Assembly (NCBI GenBank): GCA_002506485.1
Contig: DAXQ01000068.1
Location: 1-39,167 of the forward strand
Direction: 5' to 3'
Source: Euryarchaeota archaeon UBA136
Lineage (GTDB): Archaea; Thermoplasmatota; Poseidoniia; MGIII; CG-Epi1
Length of the DNA: 39,167 bases
The notes under the pieces were generated by a model, which made no database searches, had not been told where the DNA came from, and worked only from the letters and a program-made list of their open reading frames with translations. Below are positions 24,794-33,103 of this stretch, in pieces. The translations under genes and the position numbers were made by a program. Positions within the stretch are counted from its first letter, which is position 1. Every line of letters starts with the position of its first letter.

Positions 24794-25533
24794 ATTTCAG
24801 AGAGTTCCCTGACATTTTCCAATTCCCAGGTGTAGTAGGTTAATATAATCGTATAACTTATGCTTTCACTCGTAAGCGGGGTGGTGTCTGCAAGTGCGCT
24901 CTCTGATGTATATGTAAATGTTCCACCCATCCATTCACCACTTTTTTCAAAAGAAGACACAAAAGCATCAGGACTATCTGCAGTATCTGAAACGGTTTCA
25001 GGTAATTGATTAACAGGCCAGACTATTGTTATTGTCCCTCCACCACCTTGACTATTTTGGCTATCACTTGCCGTATTATTCTGTGAAGATACATCAAAAG
25101 TCACTTGGCGACCACCGCCTCCACCCCCGTTTGCATTCCAATCCACTTCCACGTCAAAATGGGAAATGCGCATATTCAAAATATAGTCCCAATCTGCTTC
25201 CTCAACAATATAACCAAAATCAACATAGTCGCCTTGATCTTCTAATGTACCTGAAAAAGAGGGGCCTGAATTCTCTGTAATTATTACATCTGCAGTGAAA
25301 GCCTTGGAGCCGCCTAAGTCCGAAACCATTATCGAATTTGCAGCTGAAGAAAACGTAAACATTAGCATAACAACAATAATCAGGAAACCAGATAGACCAG
25401 AGATTAGACGGCCAGTTATGGTAAAACCTAGCTGGTCAAATCGATATATCTCCTTGTTATTGTAACTTTCAAACCTGGACAGTCCATCCGATATTTTGCC
25501 AGTTATAGATACCGCGTTCTGTTCACGAGCCAT
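24790..25533 (-). CDS. Single-pass membrane protein of unknown function
   Basis: 247 residues. A basic cytoplasmic N-terminus of about 40 residues is followed by a transmembrane helix at 42-66 (ISGLSGFLIIVVMLMFTFSS). An outside beta-rich domain of about 180 residues follows, with two glycine-rich loops (NANGGGGGGRQ and SQGGGGT) and Ser/Asp/Asn-rich stretches. No family is recognised. Its stop overlaps the taw1 start, and it follows nrdJ by 45 nt, so it may be co-transcribed with these unrelated enzymes. Confidence 0.72.
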   Translation of the reverse strand: MAREQNAVSITGKISDGLSRFESYNNKEIYRFDQLGFTITGRLISGLSGFLIIVVMLMFTFSSAANSIMVSDLGGSKAFTADVIITENSGPSFSGTLEDQGDYVDFGYIVEEADWDYILNMRISHFDVEVDWNANGGGGGGRQVTFDVSSQNNTASDSQNSQGGGGTITIVWPVNQLPETVSDTADSPDAFVSSFEKSGEWMGGTFTYTSESALADTTPLTSESISYTIILTYYTWELENVRELSEI

Positions 25534-25578
25534 CGTTGACTCATTTAAGTTGGGCTTATTTAGTTTTCAGTTATCTTT

Positions 25579-28500
25579 CTACGAACAACCGGTCGTTGCT
25601 CCACAGTTTACGCATTTCAGACAACTACCATTTGCAACAAGAGTAAACTGGCCACATTCAGGGCAAGGATCTCCCACAAAACCAAACTTTTCAGCCTCCT
25701 TAACAGTTGAATCATCACCGGAAATAGTGGGTGCTGTAGCTAGCTCTGGTATATTGGTCTGGGAAATCGATGTGTCTGCCATGGCAGAATCCATATCATC
25801 CAATGTCAGTTGTATCTCATGGCCATCAGTTGCATTTCCAGCTGGGCTGAGACCTGAACTTAGATTCTGTTCTGTCTCGGCTTCGCCATCACTCCGAACT
25901 ATATCTGGCTGCAAGTCTTCCGGTTTTACGTGTGCCAAATCTTCACGATTCAGATAACTGACAGCAAGGTCACGGAAAATATAGTCAATAATACTGGTTG
26001 CCATTTTAATTCTATCATTTCCAATAACTGGGCCATTAGGCTCAAATCGGTTGAAGATAAATGCATCCACAAACTCAGTTAGTGGAACTCCATGTTGTAG
26101 ACCTAGGCTAACTGCAATCGCAAATGCGTTCGTCAAAGCCTTGAATGCTGCTCCCTCTTTATGCATATCAATGAATATCTCTCCCAGAGTTCCATCAACA
26201 TATTCTCCAGTATGGAGGTAAACATTGTGACCTCCAATCTTTGCTTTCTGAATATAGCCACCACGCCTATTCGGTAAACGTCTTCTTTGGGCAATATATC
26301 GAGTGACCACTTTGTGGGCCAAAGGTTTGGCATCTGGAATCGGCAGGGCCTCAGCCATTACTTCAACTGCCTGTTCAGTGCTCATCAAGCCTTCTGCCAT
26401 CAACTCATCTTCCTGAACATCTACTTTTAGAACCGTACCTGACATCAATGGTTGGCTCAATTTTGAACCATCTCTATACAAGGCATTGGCCTTTATCATG
26501 GACCTCCAAGAATCCATGTAAGCTTGTTTGATATCCTCAATAGTGGACTCATGAGGCATATTGATTGTCTTGGAGATAGCTCCGGAGATGAATGGCTGGG
26601 CCGCTGCCATCATATTGATATGAGCATTCCAGGAAATGAAACGCTTACCATACTTGCCACATTTGTTTGCACAGTCAAAGACCGCCAAGTCTTTTTCCTT
26701 GATATGAGGGGCGCCTTCTATTGTTAGTCTGCCAAATATATAGTCATTAGCCGCTTCTATCTGCTCTTTTGTAAAGCCCAGATGGGAAAGTAAACTAAAG
26801 TCCAATTCTTCAAGATGAGGATCTTCGACACGCAATTTCTGTTTGCAAAAATCATGCCCAACCAATGACGGAGTAATCAGTAAACTGAGTGATGTGAAAC
26901 GATCTATTTGTGATTCTATTGAATCAATAACCTCTGGAGTAAGGCCCTTTCTCTTCAATGATTCCCTATTTATCTCCGGCGAACCTTCAAATGTTCCAAA
27001 TCCTATAACATAGTCAACAATTTCCTTAGATTGAGAGACATCATAACCAAGGCGATTCAGAGCTAATGGTACCGATTGATTGATTATCCGTAACATTCCC
27101 CCTCCTGCTAAGGTCTTGAATTTAACGAGAGCAAAATCAGGTTCAATTCCTGTAGTGTCACAATCCATCACAATACCGATAGTCCCAGTAGGCGCAATGA
27201 CCGTGGATTGAGCATTTCGAAAACCGTTTTCTTCTCCTAAATCAACAGCTAAATCCCAAGAATCCCTTGCAGCACTGAGCAAATACTCTGGGCAGTAATT
27301 AGGGTCAATTCCCCTTGGCTTTACAGTGAGTCCCTCATAATCCTCATCTGGTGTTGTATAAGCTGCTCTTCTATGATTTCGGATAACACGTTGCATATTC
27401 TCCTTGTTATGCTCGTATCTCGGGAAAGGACCTTTAATAGAAGCCATCTCGGCACTAGTTGCATAGGAGATTCCACCTAATACTGACGTAAGTGCACCGC
27501 AAATGGCAGATGCTCGATTATCATCATATGGTATCCCCATTCGCATCAGAAGAGAACCAATGTTAGCATAGCCTAATCCCAACGTTCTATAATCATAACT
27601 ACGCTGCGCAATCTCTTTCGAAGGAAATTGGGCCATAAGAACTGATATTTCAAGAGTAACTGTCCAGAGACGAATGGCATGACTGTATTCTTCAGTCTTA
27701 AATTGGGTTGATTCATCATCATAGAATTTAACAAGATTCAAACTAGCCAGATTGCAAGCTGTATCATCCAAGAACATGTACTCTGAACAGGGATTACTGC
27801 CATTTATCTTTCCATCTGGTAAACAAGTGTGCCACTCATTGATAGTCGTGTCGTATTGAAGTCCTGGATCTGCACAAGACCAAGCCGCCCGGGCTATACT
27901 ATCCCAAAGTTTGTTTGCTGGAAGTGTTTTAGATGGTTTTGGGTCACGGCCTTCGCTCTCTGCATCCTCGAGTTCGGTCCTCCAGTACAAATTCCAGTCA
28001 CTTTCACCTATGACAGCTTGCATGAAGTCATTGCTGACCCTTACCGAATTGTTACTATTCTGGCCTGAAACTGTAGCATATGCATCCCCTTCCCATGAAG
28101 TATTGTAAGTATCAATCTCGATATGGGTATAGCCCTGTTCTCCCAAATCCAGAACGCGGGCAATCAAATTATCTGGGACATAGGCCTTCAAAGCTGAATT
28201 AATCGATTTAGCCAGTGATTTGTTCACTGACTGATCAAAACGTGACCCATCATCAGGGTGGGCCTGGATTGCAGCCAGTATCTCATTACCATGATTTTGA
28301 AGATGCTGGGAACCAGCTACCAAAGCCGCAACCTTCTCCTCCTCTGTCAGCTTCCAATTAATGAAATTCTCAATATCTGGATGATCCATATCCAGGCAAA
28401 CCATCTTGGCCGCCCGGCGAGTGGTCCCACCAGATTTTATTGCACCGGCAGCCCGATCCCCGATTCTCAAGAAAGACATCAGGCCTGAGGACATTCCGCC

Positions 28501-29241
28501 TCCTGAAAGTGGCTCTCCTTCACCCCTGATCTTAGAAAAGTTACTGCCAGTTCCGGAACCGAACTTGAAAAGACGAGCCTCACGCGTCCAAAGGTCCATT
28601 ATACCACCCTGATTTACCAGATCATCAGATACGGATTGGATAAAACAGGCATGAGGTTGAGGATGCTCATAGGCATTGACCGACTTTTCCAGTTCCTCCG
28701 TTTCAGGATTGATAAAATAATGTCCTTGGGCCGGACCTTCAATTCCATAGGCCCAATTCAAACCGGTGTTGAACCATTGTGGAGAATTTGGAGAAACCAT
28801 TTGGAAAGCCAACATATAACACATCTCATCATAGTAAGAACGAGCGTCCTTCTCACTGGCAAAATAGCCATATTTCCATCCCCAGTAAGTCCAGGTCCCT
28901 GCCAAACGACGGAACGTCTGTTTTCCATCTATTTCCTCACCTAGACTCGTAGATTTGGAATCTGGAACACTCTTTTGGAGCCAGATAGGGACATCAAGCT
29001 CCTTGATCTTTTTCAATTTTTTAGGTACACCTGCCTTACGCAAGTATTTCTGAGCAAGGACATTGGCTGCAACCTGACTGTAATTGTCAGGCAGATTAAC
29101 ATCTTTCATAGAGAAAGCTGTAGAACCATCAAAGTTCCGAATCTCAACATCTCTCTTCTCCCACTTTAACTTCTGGAACGGATCCTTACCGGTCTTTGTA
29201 AATTTGCGGTCTATTTTTAGTCCATTTACCTTAGCTGGCAA
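25579..29241 (-). CDS. nrdJ: Adenosylcobalamin-dependent (class II) ribonucleotide reductase
   Basis: 1220 residues from a TTG start. NGSNPCSEYMFLDDTACNLASLNL holds the N-x-C-x-E active-site motif that carries the thiyl radical. HACFIQSVSDDL contributes the first redox cysteine. APTGTIGIVMDCDTTGIEPD is the conserved nucleotide loop region. The C-terminal CPECG...CLKCVNCGATTGC provides a zinc ribbon and the shuttle cysteines. The length and the DUF-like middle part match the long (about 1200-residue) bacterial-type NrdJ, suggesting a laterally shared lineage. It makes deoxyribonucleotides using coenzyme B12 and does not need oxygen. A 269-nt leader region with a hairpin and repeated motifs suggests regulation. 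Confidence 0.95.
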   Translation of the reverse strand: MPAKVNGLKIDRKFTKTGKDPFQKLKWEKRDVEIRNFDGSTAFSMKDVNLPDNYSQVAANVLAQKYLRKAGVPKKLKKIKELDVPIWLQKSVPDSKSTSLGEEIDGKQTFRRLAGTWTYWGWKYGYFASEKDARSYYDEMCYMLAFQMVSPNSPQWFNTGLNWAYGIEGPAQGHYFINPETEELEKSVNAYEHPQPHACFIQSVSDDLVNQGGIMDLWTREARLFKFGSGTGSNFSKIRGEGEPLSGGGMSSGLMSFLRIGDRAAGAIKSGGTTRRAAKMVCLDMDHPDIENFINWKLTEEEKVAALVAGSQHLQNHGNEILAAIQAHPDDGSRFDQSVNKSLAKSINSALKAYVPDNLIARVLDLGEQGYTHIEIDTYNTSWEGDAYATVSGQNSNNSVRVSNDFMQAVIGESDWNLYWRTELEDAESEGRDPKPSKTLPANKLWDSIARAAWSCADPGLQYDTTINEWHTCLPDGKINGSNPCSEYMFLDDTACNLASLNLVKFYDDESTQFKTEEYSHAIRLWTVTLEISVLMAQFPSKEIAQRSYDYRTLGLGYANIGSLLMRMGIPYDDNRASAICGALTSVLGGISYATSAEMASIKGPFPRYEHNKENMQRVIRNHRRAAYTTPDEDYEGLTVKPRGIDPNYCPEYLLSAARDSWDLAVDLGEENGFRNAQSTVIAPTGTIGIVMDCDTTGIEPDFALVKFKTLAGGGMLRIINQSVPLALNRLGYDVSQSKEIVDYVIGFGTFEGSPEINRESLKRKGLTPEVIDSIESQIDRFTSLSLLITPSLVGHDFCKQKLRVEDPHLEELDFSLLSHLGFTKEQIEAANDYIFGRLTIEGAPHIKEKDLAVFDCANKCGKYGKRFISWNAHINMMAAAQPFISGAISKTINMPHESTIEDIKQAYMDSWRSMIKANALYRDGSKLSQPLMSGTVLKVDVQEDELMAEGLMSTEQAVEVMAEALPIPDAKPLAHKVVTRYIAQRRRLPNRRGGYIQKAKIGGHNVYLHTGEYVDGTLGEIFIDMHKEGAAFKALTNAFAIAVSLGLQHGVPLTEFVDAFIFNRFEPNGPVIGNDRIKMATSIIDYIFRDLAVSYLNREDLAHVKPEDLQPDIVRSDGEAETEQNLSSGLSPAGNATDGHEIQLTLDDMDSAMADTSISQTNIPELATAPTISGDDSTVKEAEKFGFVGDPCPECGQFTLVANGSCLKCVNCGATTGCS

Positions 29242-29245
29242 TCAA

Positions 29246-29263
29246 GCCACCCCCAAGGGTGGC
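29246..29263 (-). promoter_or_regulatory. Hairpin directly before the nrdJ TTG start
   Basis: A perfect 7-bp stem, GCCACCC-TTGG-GGGTGGC on the transcript strand, lies 4 nt upstream of the TTG. Its 3' arm contains GGTGG, a partial match to the Shine-Dalgarno sequence, which the stem would hide. The CATATATTC box at 29283-29291 predicts initiation near 29261, so the hairpin could form the very 5' end of the mRNA. Translational control is inference. Confidence 0.5.
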
Positions 29264-29282
29264 GAAAAGGGTCACAAATCAA

Positions 29283-29291
29283 GAATATATG
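29283..29291 (-). promoter_or_regulatory. Candidate box A of nrdJ
   Basis: CATATATTC on the minus strand within an AT-rich tract, about 26 nt before a predicted start near 29261, giving a leader of about 20 nt to the TTG at 29241. Confidence 0.4.
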
Positions 29292-29319
29292 ATTTAATTT
29301 CACGGTTTGCCGCTATTGA

Positions 29320-29450
29320 GGTACTACATAATAAGCGTTGCATACTATCAGAAAAAAATACTACTTTCCATTTTTGTAGTTAGTACCACCCTAAAAAAGT
29401 CAAAAAAATGGTAGAACCTGCCAAAAATGGGGTGCTGGTTCCACTACATT
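29320..29450. repeat. Three related GGT-ACTACA motifs upstream of nrdJ
   Basis: GGTACTACATA (29320-29330), the inverted TGTAGTTAGTACC (29375-29387) and GGTTCCACTACATT (29438-29450) share an ACTACA core linked to a GGT, with slightly different spacing. The cluster lies upstream of the predicted nrdJ box A. It may be an activator or repressor site. The function is not known. Confidence 0.35.
29352..29408 (-). terminator. Oligo-T terminator tracts downstream of nadE
   Basis: On the minus strand there are T7 (29402-29408), T6 (29393-29398) and T7 (29352-29358) tracts starting about 100 nt after the nadE stop. Archaeal RNA polymerase terminates at such U-tracts without needing a hairpin. They would separate nadE from nrdJ. 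Confidence 0.5.
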
Positions 29451-29510
29451 AAACAATAAAAATAGATAATATACTAATTCGCTAATTAACGTAATAACTG
29501 GATTTTAGAT

Positions 29511-30320
29511 TTATCGACTGCCTATGGTCTCCCGCCAATCCAAACCAACCGTGCGGCGACCGATTTTACACACCGGTGGAAAGACACGTTTATGAATCGA
29601 AAGTTTGATTAAATTGTCGACCCTTTCTACTGACTCTGGACCAATGCCAGTTTTAGAGGATATCCTTTTAAAGGATAATTGCCTTTCCAGACCCAATAAT
29701 ATTTGATCTAAAGTGGCATAGTCAATTCCTAATTCATCCTCATCTGTTTGACCTTCCCACAACTCTGCCGTAGGCTTTCTATCCAATATTCTCTTGGGAA
29801 TACCCAAATCTTTGGCGAGGAGATAAACCTGTGATTTGTACAGGTCTCCCATAGGCAAAAAATCCGATGCTCCATCACCCCATTTGGTATAATATCCAAC
29901 CAGAAGTTCGGATTTGTTGGAAGTGCCCATAACCAAGCAACCTGAGTGAAAAGCTTCACCATACAGAAACGTCATCCGGACTCGTGAATGCAAATTGCCC
30001 TCAGATGCCTTGGATGAAAAGGAGGCTGTTGTGGCCTTGAATGACTCAACTACAGATGAAATATTCAGTTCCTTAATCTCAACATTCAAGGATTCAGCAT
30101 GACTGGATGCCAATTCAACCGATTCAGTGTGAATGAATGGCATAATCAATCCTGTGACGTTCTCACTTCCCAGAGCTGAAACTGCCAAGGCAAGAGTGGT
30201 AGCTGAATCCACACCTCCGGATATCCCAATCACAACACCTGTGACTCCAGCCTCTTTAACTCTGGTCTGGATAAATTTTCCAATTATCTTCTGTGTATCT
30301 AGAAGCAGTTTCACGTCCAC
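29511..30320 (-). CDS. nadE: NAD synthetase, synthetase domain only
   Basis: 269 residues from a GTG. VVIGISGGVDSATTLALAV carries the SGGVDS ATP-pyrophosphatase loop (34-39). LVGYYTKWGDGASDFLPMGDLYKSQVYLLA and PTAELWEGQTDEDELGIDY are NadE motifs for NaAD and ATP binding. It converts nicotinate adenine dinucleotide to NAD. There is no N-terminal glutaminase (nitrilase) domain, so it should use free ammonia or a separate ammonia source. A nitrilase is encoded divergently 57 nt away. The shared box GTTATAAC gives a leader of about 6 nt. Confidence 0.94.
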   Translation of the reverse strand: MDVKLLLDTQKIIGKFIQTRVKEAGVTGVVIGISGGVDSATTLALAVSALGSENVTGLIMPFIHTESVELASSHAESLNVEIKELNISSVVESFKATTASFSSKASEGNLHSRVRMTFLYGEAFHSGCLVMGTSNKSELLVGYYTKWGDGASDFLPMGDLYKSQVYLLAKDLGIPKRILDRKPTAELWEGQTDEDELGIDYATLDQILLGLERQLSFKRISSKTGIGPESVERVDNLIKLSIHKRVFPPVCKIGRRTVGLDWRETIGSR

Positions 30321-30348
30321 TTCAGCAAGTGGGCCTTATTGAAATTTA

Positions 30349-30356
30349 GTTATAAC
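30349..30356. promoter_or_regulatory. Palindromic shared box A GTTATAAC
   Basis: A perfect 8-nt palindrome in the 57-nt gap between nadE and the nitrilase gene. Its centre is about 26 nt from the nitrilase ATG (30378) and about 32 nt from the nadE GTG (30320). One TATA box could thus serve both directions with leaderless or nearly leaderless transcripts. Confidence 0.5.
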
Positions 30357-30377
30357 ATCTATTATTAATGGGTCTAA

Positions 30378-31175
30378 ATGGGTTCCATGCATTTAGCAAT
30401 GGGTCAGGCTCCTGTTGTTCTTGGAGATATCGAGAAAAATCTGGAGATAATGGAGGGGCTAATCTGTGAAGCACAAAGAGACGGTGAACAGGATATAGAT
30501 CTCATCGCCTTTCCTGAGCTTTTCATAACCGGATACAATCTACGGGATAATTACAATGATGTCGCCGAGAAAATACCTGGTAAGGGAAAAGCCCAAACTG
30601 AAATGTGTAGACTGGCTAAGGAATACGGCATACATATCACGACAGGAATTGTGGAGAAAGCCGGGAAATCACTATTCAATTCTGCGATTCTGATTGGACC
30701 AGAAGGCTATATTGGGCACTATCGCAAGCAATTCTTGCCTAATTTTGGTCCATTTGAAGAGAAGTTATTCTTTGGAGAAGGAGACAATACACCAGTTTTT
30801 GAAACTCCTTTCGGAAAAATTGGAATTCAGATCTGTTATGATATATTCTTTCCGGAGACGTCCATGGGTCTAGCTCATAATGGAGCTGATTTAATCATTA
30901 ATCTATCAGCGAGTCCAACTACTTCAAGGCCTTTGTTCCACAGGGTACTCCCTGCCAGAGCGATAGAAACGACCTGTTTCTATGCTTATGTCAACAACGT
31001 TGGGACTCAGGGAAGCCTGACATTTGCGGGAGAGTCCACAATTGTTGACCCTAGAGGGAAAACTATGGCTGAGATTCCTGCTTTCGAGGAAGGCGTTATC
31101 GTTTGCGAGATTCCCATTGAAGAACTTGGTTCATACCGGGATGCCAGACCAATCCTAAGAGATTCCAAAAAGTAA
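30378..31175 (+). CDS. Carbon-nitrogen hydrolase (nitrilase superfamily)
   Basis: 265 residues, a single CN-hydrolase domain. The catalytic triad is E47 (AFPELFITGYN), K117 (HYRKQFLPNFGPFEEK) and C153 (IGIQICYDIFFPE). The HYRKxxLPxxGxFEE segment resembles the glutaminase halves of NAD synthetases and related amidases. Known relatives cleave amide or nitrile bonds of glutamine, omega-amides or carbamoyl compounds. The divergent promoter shared with a glutaminase-less nadE suggests it might supply ammonia from glutamine, but omega-amidase or N-carbamoyl amidase activity is equally open. Confidence 0.88.
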   Translation: MGSMHLAMGQAPVVLGDIEKNLEIMEGLICEAQRDGEQDIDLIAFPELFITGYNLRDNYNDVAEKIPGKGKAQTEMCRLAKEYGIHITTGIVEKAGKSLFNSAILIGPEGYIGHYRKQFLPNFGPFEEKLFFGEGDNTPVFETPFGKIGIQICYDIFFPETSMGLAHNGADLIINLSASPTTSRPLFHRVLPARAIETTCFYAYVNNVGTQGSLTFAGESTIVDPRGKTMAEIPAFEEGVIVCEIPIEELGSYRDARPILRDSKK

Positions 31176-31208
31176 GGGCTTATTATCAAGGCTCACTCGG
31201 ACCACTCC

Positions 31209-32468
31209 ATGTTTGATGTGGCTGTAATTGGACAAGGACCTGCTGGAGGAATGGCAGCCCTGCGTTTAGCTGAAGCTGGACATTCAGTTGTAGCCTTCGA
31301 TCGTAAAAAGAGAGTTGGAGATCCTATCCATTGTGGTGAAGGTCTAGGTAAAATAGCTCTGGAACATACCAATTATCCTGTAGGAGACTGGGCAATAAGG
31401 GAAGTAAAAGGTAATCGGATCAGGATGCCTAATGGAAAAGCCGTTGGATTGATGTCCCCTGGGTATTCCATACATCGCTGGGGTCTGGATAGCAAGATCT
31501 CGGATGATGCCGTAGCTGCCGGTACTGAAAGGCATGAAGGGATTAAAATATCAAAAGTAACCAAGGAAAATGGTCACTGGGGCCTCTTCGCAAAGGATGG
31601 AGAAGTAGCAAAAGCCAGACAATTGGTAATTGCTGAAGGCAGAATTCCTAATATTGTAAAGCAGGTTGGCCTGAAAGGCAATGATAAATTACGCCTTTTA
31701 CCAGGCCTCCAATACAAATTCAAGACGTGTGACGTTGATTTTCCAGATAACGATTATTTTGATTTCTACATTGATCCGATGTATGCTGATGGTTACGTCT
31801 GGGTATTCCCTCGAGACGGCATCTTCAATGTAGGGATTGTGGCTACTAATGGTGCCAAGAGTGGTCTAGAATATTTCTGTAGAGAACAGATGAATGTTGA
31901 CCCTGAGAAGAGAATCCTGAACGATCTAGGAGACAAGCAGAATGGTGGACTTATTCCGAGAGACGGGCCAATCCCTCAATTTTCTACCAAGGACGCTTAC
32001 GTTGTCGGTGATTCTGCAGGCCTGACAAACCCGATAACTAAAGGTGGCGTTCACGTCGGGATGTTGTCTGGTGAATACGCTGCAATCGCTATCGGCAATG
32101 AATTGGGAAGTGGAAAGCTGGTACCGCCGTCACATGCAATTAATCACCATGAATTGAGGGGACAGTACTGGGAAAACTGTGGAGAGGCGCTACATCCTGA
32201 TTTAGAATCACACGTGTGGTATGATCGAATCCTGAAAAGACAGCCCTGGACCAAACAGAAATTTGTCGACCAATCCAAATTAATCTATTCTCTGGACAAG
32301 AGAGTTCTGAACTTGATAGGTGAGATATATAACGGTAGAAACTATTCTGATCTACCATGGTTAAAGATGTTTGCAGTATTGATCAAGAATCCGGACCTAG
32401 CACCTTTGGCCGGAAAACTTTTGAAGATCAAAGCTAGCCTGAAAATTACCGAAACCTATGGTTGGTAA
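31209..32468 (+). CDS. Geranylgeranyl reductase family flavoprotein (archaeal lipid saturation)
   Basis: 419 residues. VIGQGPAGGMAALRLAEAGH is the FAD-binding loop. DPIHCGEGLG (with C42) is the conserved cysteine segment of digeranylgeranylglycerophospholipid reductases. VVGDSAGLTNPITKGGVHVGM is the second FAD motif with the family's NP-x-x-GGG-like turn. These enzymes reduce double bonds of archaeal isoprenoid lipid chains or of polyprenyl/menaquinone groups at the membrane. The substrate is not decided by the sequence. A GCTTATTA box lies 26 nt before the ATG. The end overlaps the convergent methyltransferase by 13 nt. A second family-like member begins at the left window edge. Confidence 0.88.
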   Translation: MFDVAVIGQGPAGGMAALRLAEAGHSVVAFDRKKRVGDPIHCGEGLGKIALEHTNYPVGDWAIREVKGNRIRMPNGKAVGLMSPGYSIHRWGLDSKISDDAVAAGTERHEGIKISKVTKENGHWGLFAKDGEVAKARQLVIAEGRIPNIVKQVGLKGNDKLRLLPGLQYKFKTCDVDFPDNDYFDFYIDPMYADGYVWVFPRDGIFNVGIVATNGAKSGLEYFCREQMNVDPEKRILNDLGDKQNGGLIPRDGPIPQFSTKDAYVVGDSAGLTNPITKGGVHVGMLSGEYAAIAIGNELGSGKLVPPSHAINHHELRGQYWENCGEALHPDLESHVWYDRILKRQPWTKQKFVDQSKLIYSLDKRVLNLIGEIYNGRNYSDLPWLKMFAVLIKNPDLAPLAGKLLKIKASLKITETYGW

Positions 32469-33103
32469 CTAATCATAACCGAGGTCTGGTCCGGATCGTA
32501 TTTTCCATTCCCAAAGACTTCCAATTCAAAGAACTCGTCCAATTTAATGGATTGACCTGCACAAATCCCTTCGTAGAATCCCTTCGGAACCGGATATGTT
32601 TGAAACTTGTAGGATGAATCAGTGTAGATATTCGCCCCTATCCAAAGGCAACCTTCTTTGTTCAGAGATTTAATTATTCTATCAATAATGGACCTCTGCT
32701 TATCTACTGTAAAGCATCCAATGACACCATACATTATGACCAGATCGAATTTGTCCCTGGTGTTTTCCAGATATTGAATAATGTCTTCACGGAAGAAATT
32801 ACCGTTCTTCATCTTCTTACGGCATTGATAGAGATTCAAACGACTCAAGTCGACACCATATGGGACTGCACCTTTCTCCCTCTGTAGAAAATCCAGCATT
32901 GTACCTGTTCCACATCCCAAATCCAGAACATTCTTCCCCTTCAAATCAAGAGAACCGCGGGAAACTGTTTCCTTGACCATATGCTCAAGATCCGAGGTAT
33001 TGAGCTTCAACCAGACTGCACCGTTACCTGTTATCAGATTGCGAATGGAATAAATATTCATCAGGAAACGAATATGGAGATAATTTTTGATTCGAGTGTA
33101 CAT
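32456..33103 (-). CDS. SAM-dependent methyltransferase (class I)
   Basis: 215 residues. NVLDLGCGTGTMLDFLQ (59-75) is motif I. GVDLSRLNLYQCRKKM supplies the acidic residue for SAM ribose binding. FDLVIMYGVIGCFTVDKQRSIIDRI and SLNKEGCLWIGANIY are motifs II/III. The target is unknown; small molecules are typical for this fold. The start codon shares one base with the stop of the PqqB-like gene (TAATG), so the two are translationally coupled. Confidence 0.85.
   Translation of the reverse strand: MYTRIKNYLHIRFLMNIYSIRNLITGNGAVWLKLNTSDLEHMVKETVSRGSLDLKGKNVLDLGCGTGTMLDFLQREKGAVPYGVDLSRLNLYQCRKKMKNGNFFREDIIQYLENTRDKFDLVIMYGVIGCFTVDKQRSIIDRIIKSLNKEGCLWIGANIYTDSSYKFQTYPVPKGFYEGICAGQSIKLDEFFELEVFGNGKYDPDQTSVMISYQP

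Noticed and set aside
25579..29241. Intein inside NrdJ because of its 1220-residue length
   Set aside because: The sequence runs through known RNR motifs without an intein-type Cys start, block B or HN-Cys junction; the length fits the long NrdJ subtype.
29242..29510. Cobalamin riboswitch before the B12-dependent nrdJ
   Set aside because: I see no B12-box-like conserved core or long-range pairing; only a simple 7-bp hairpin and short motifs, and such riboswitches are rare in archaea.
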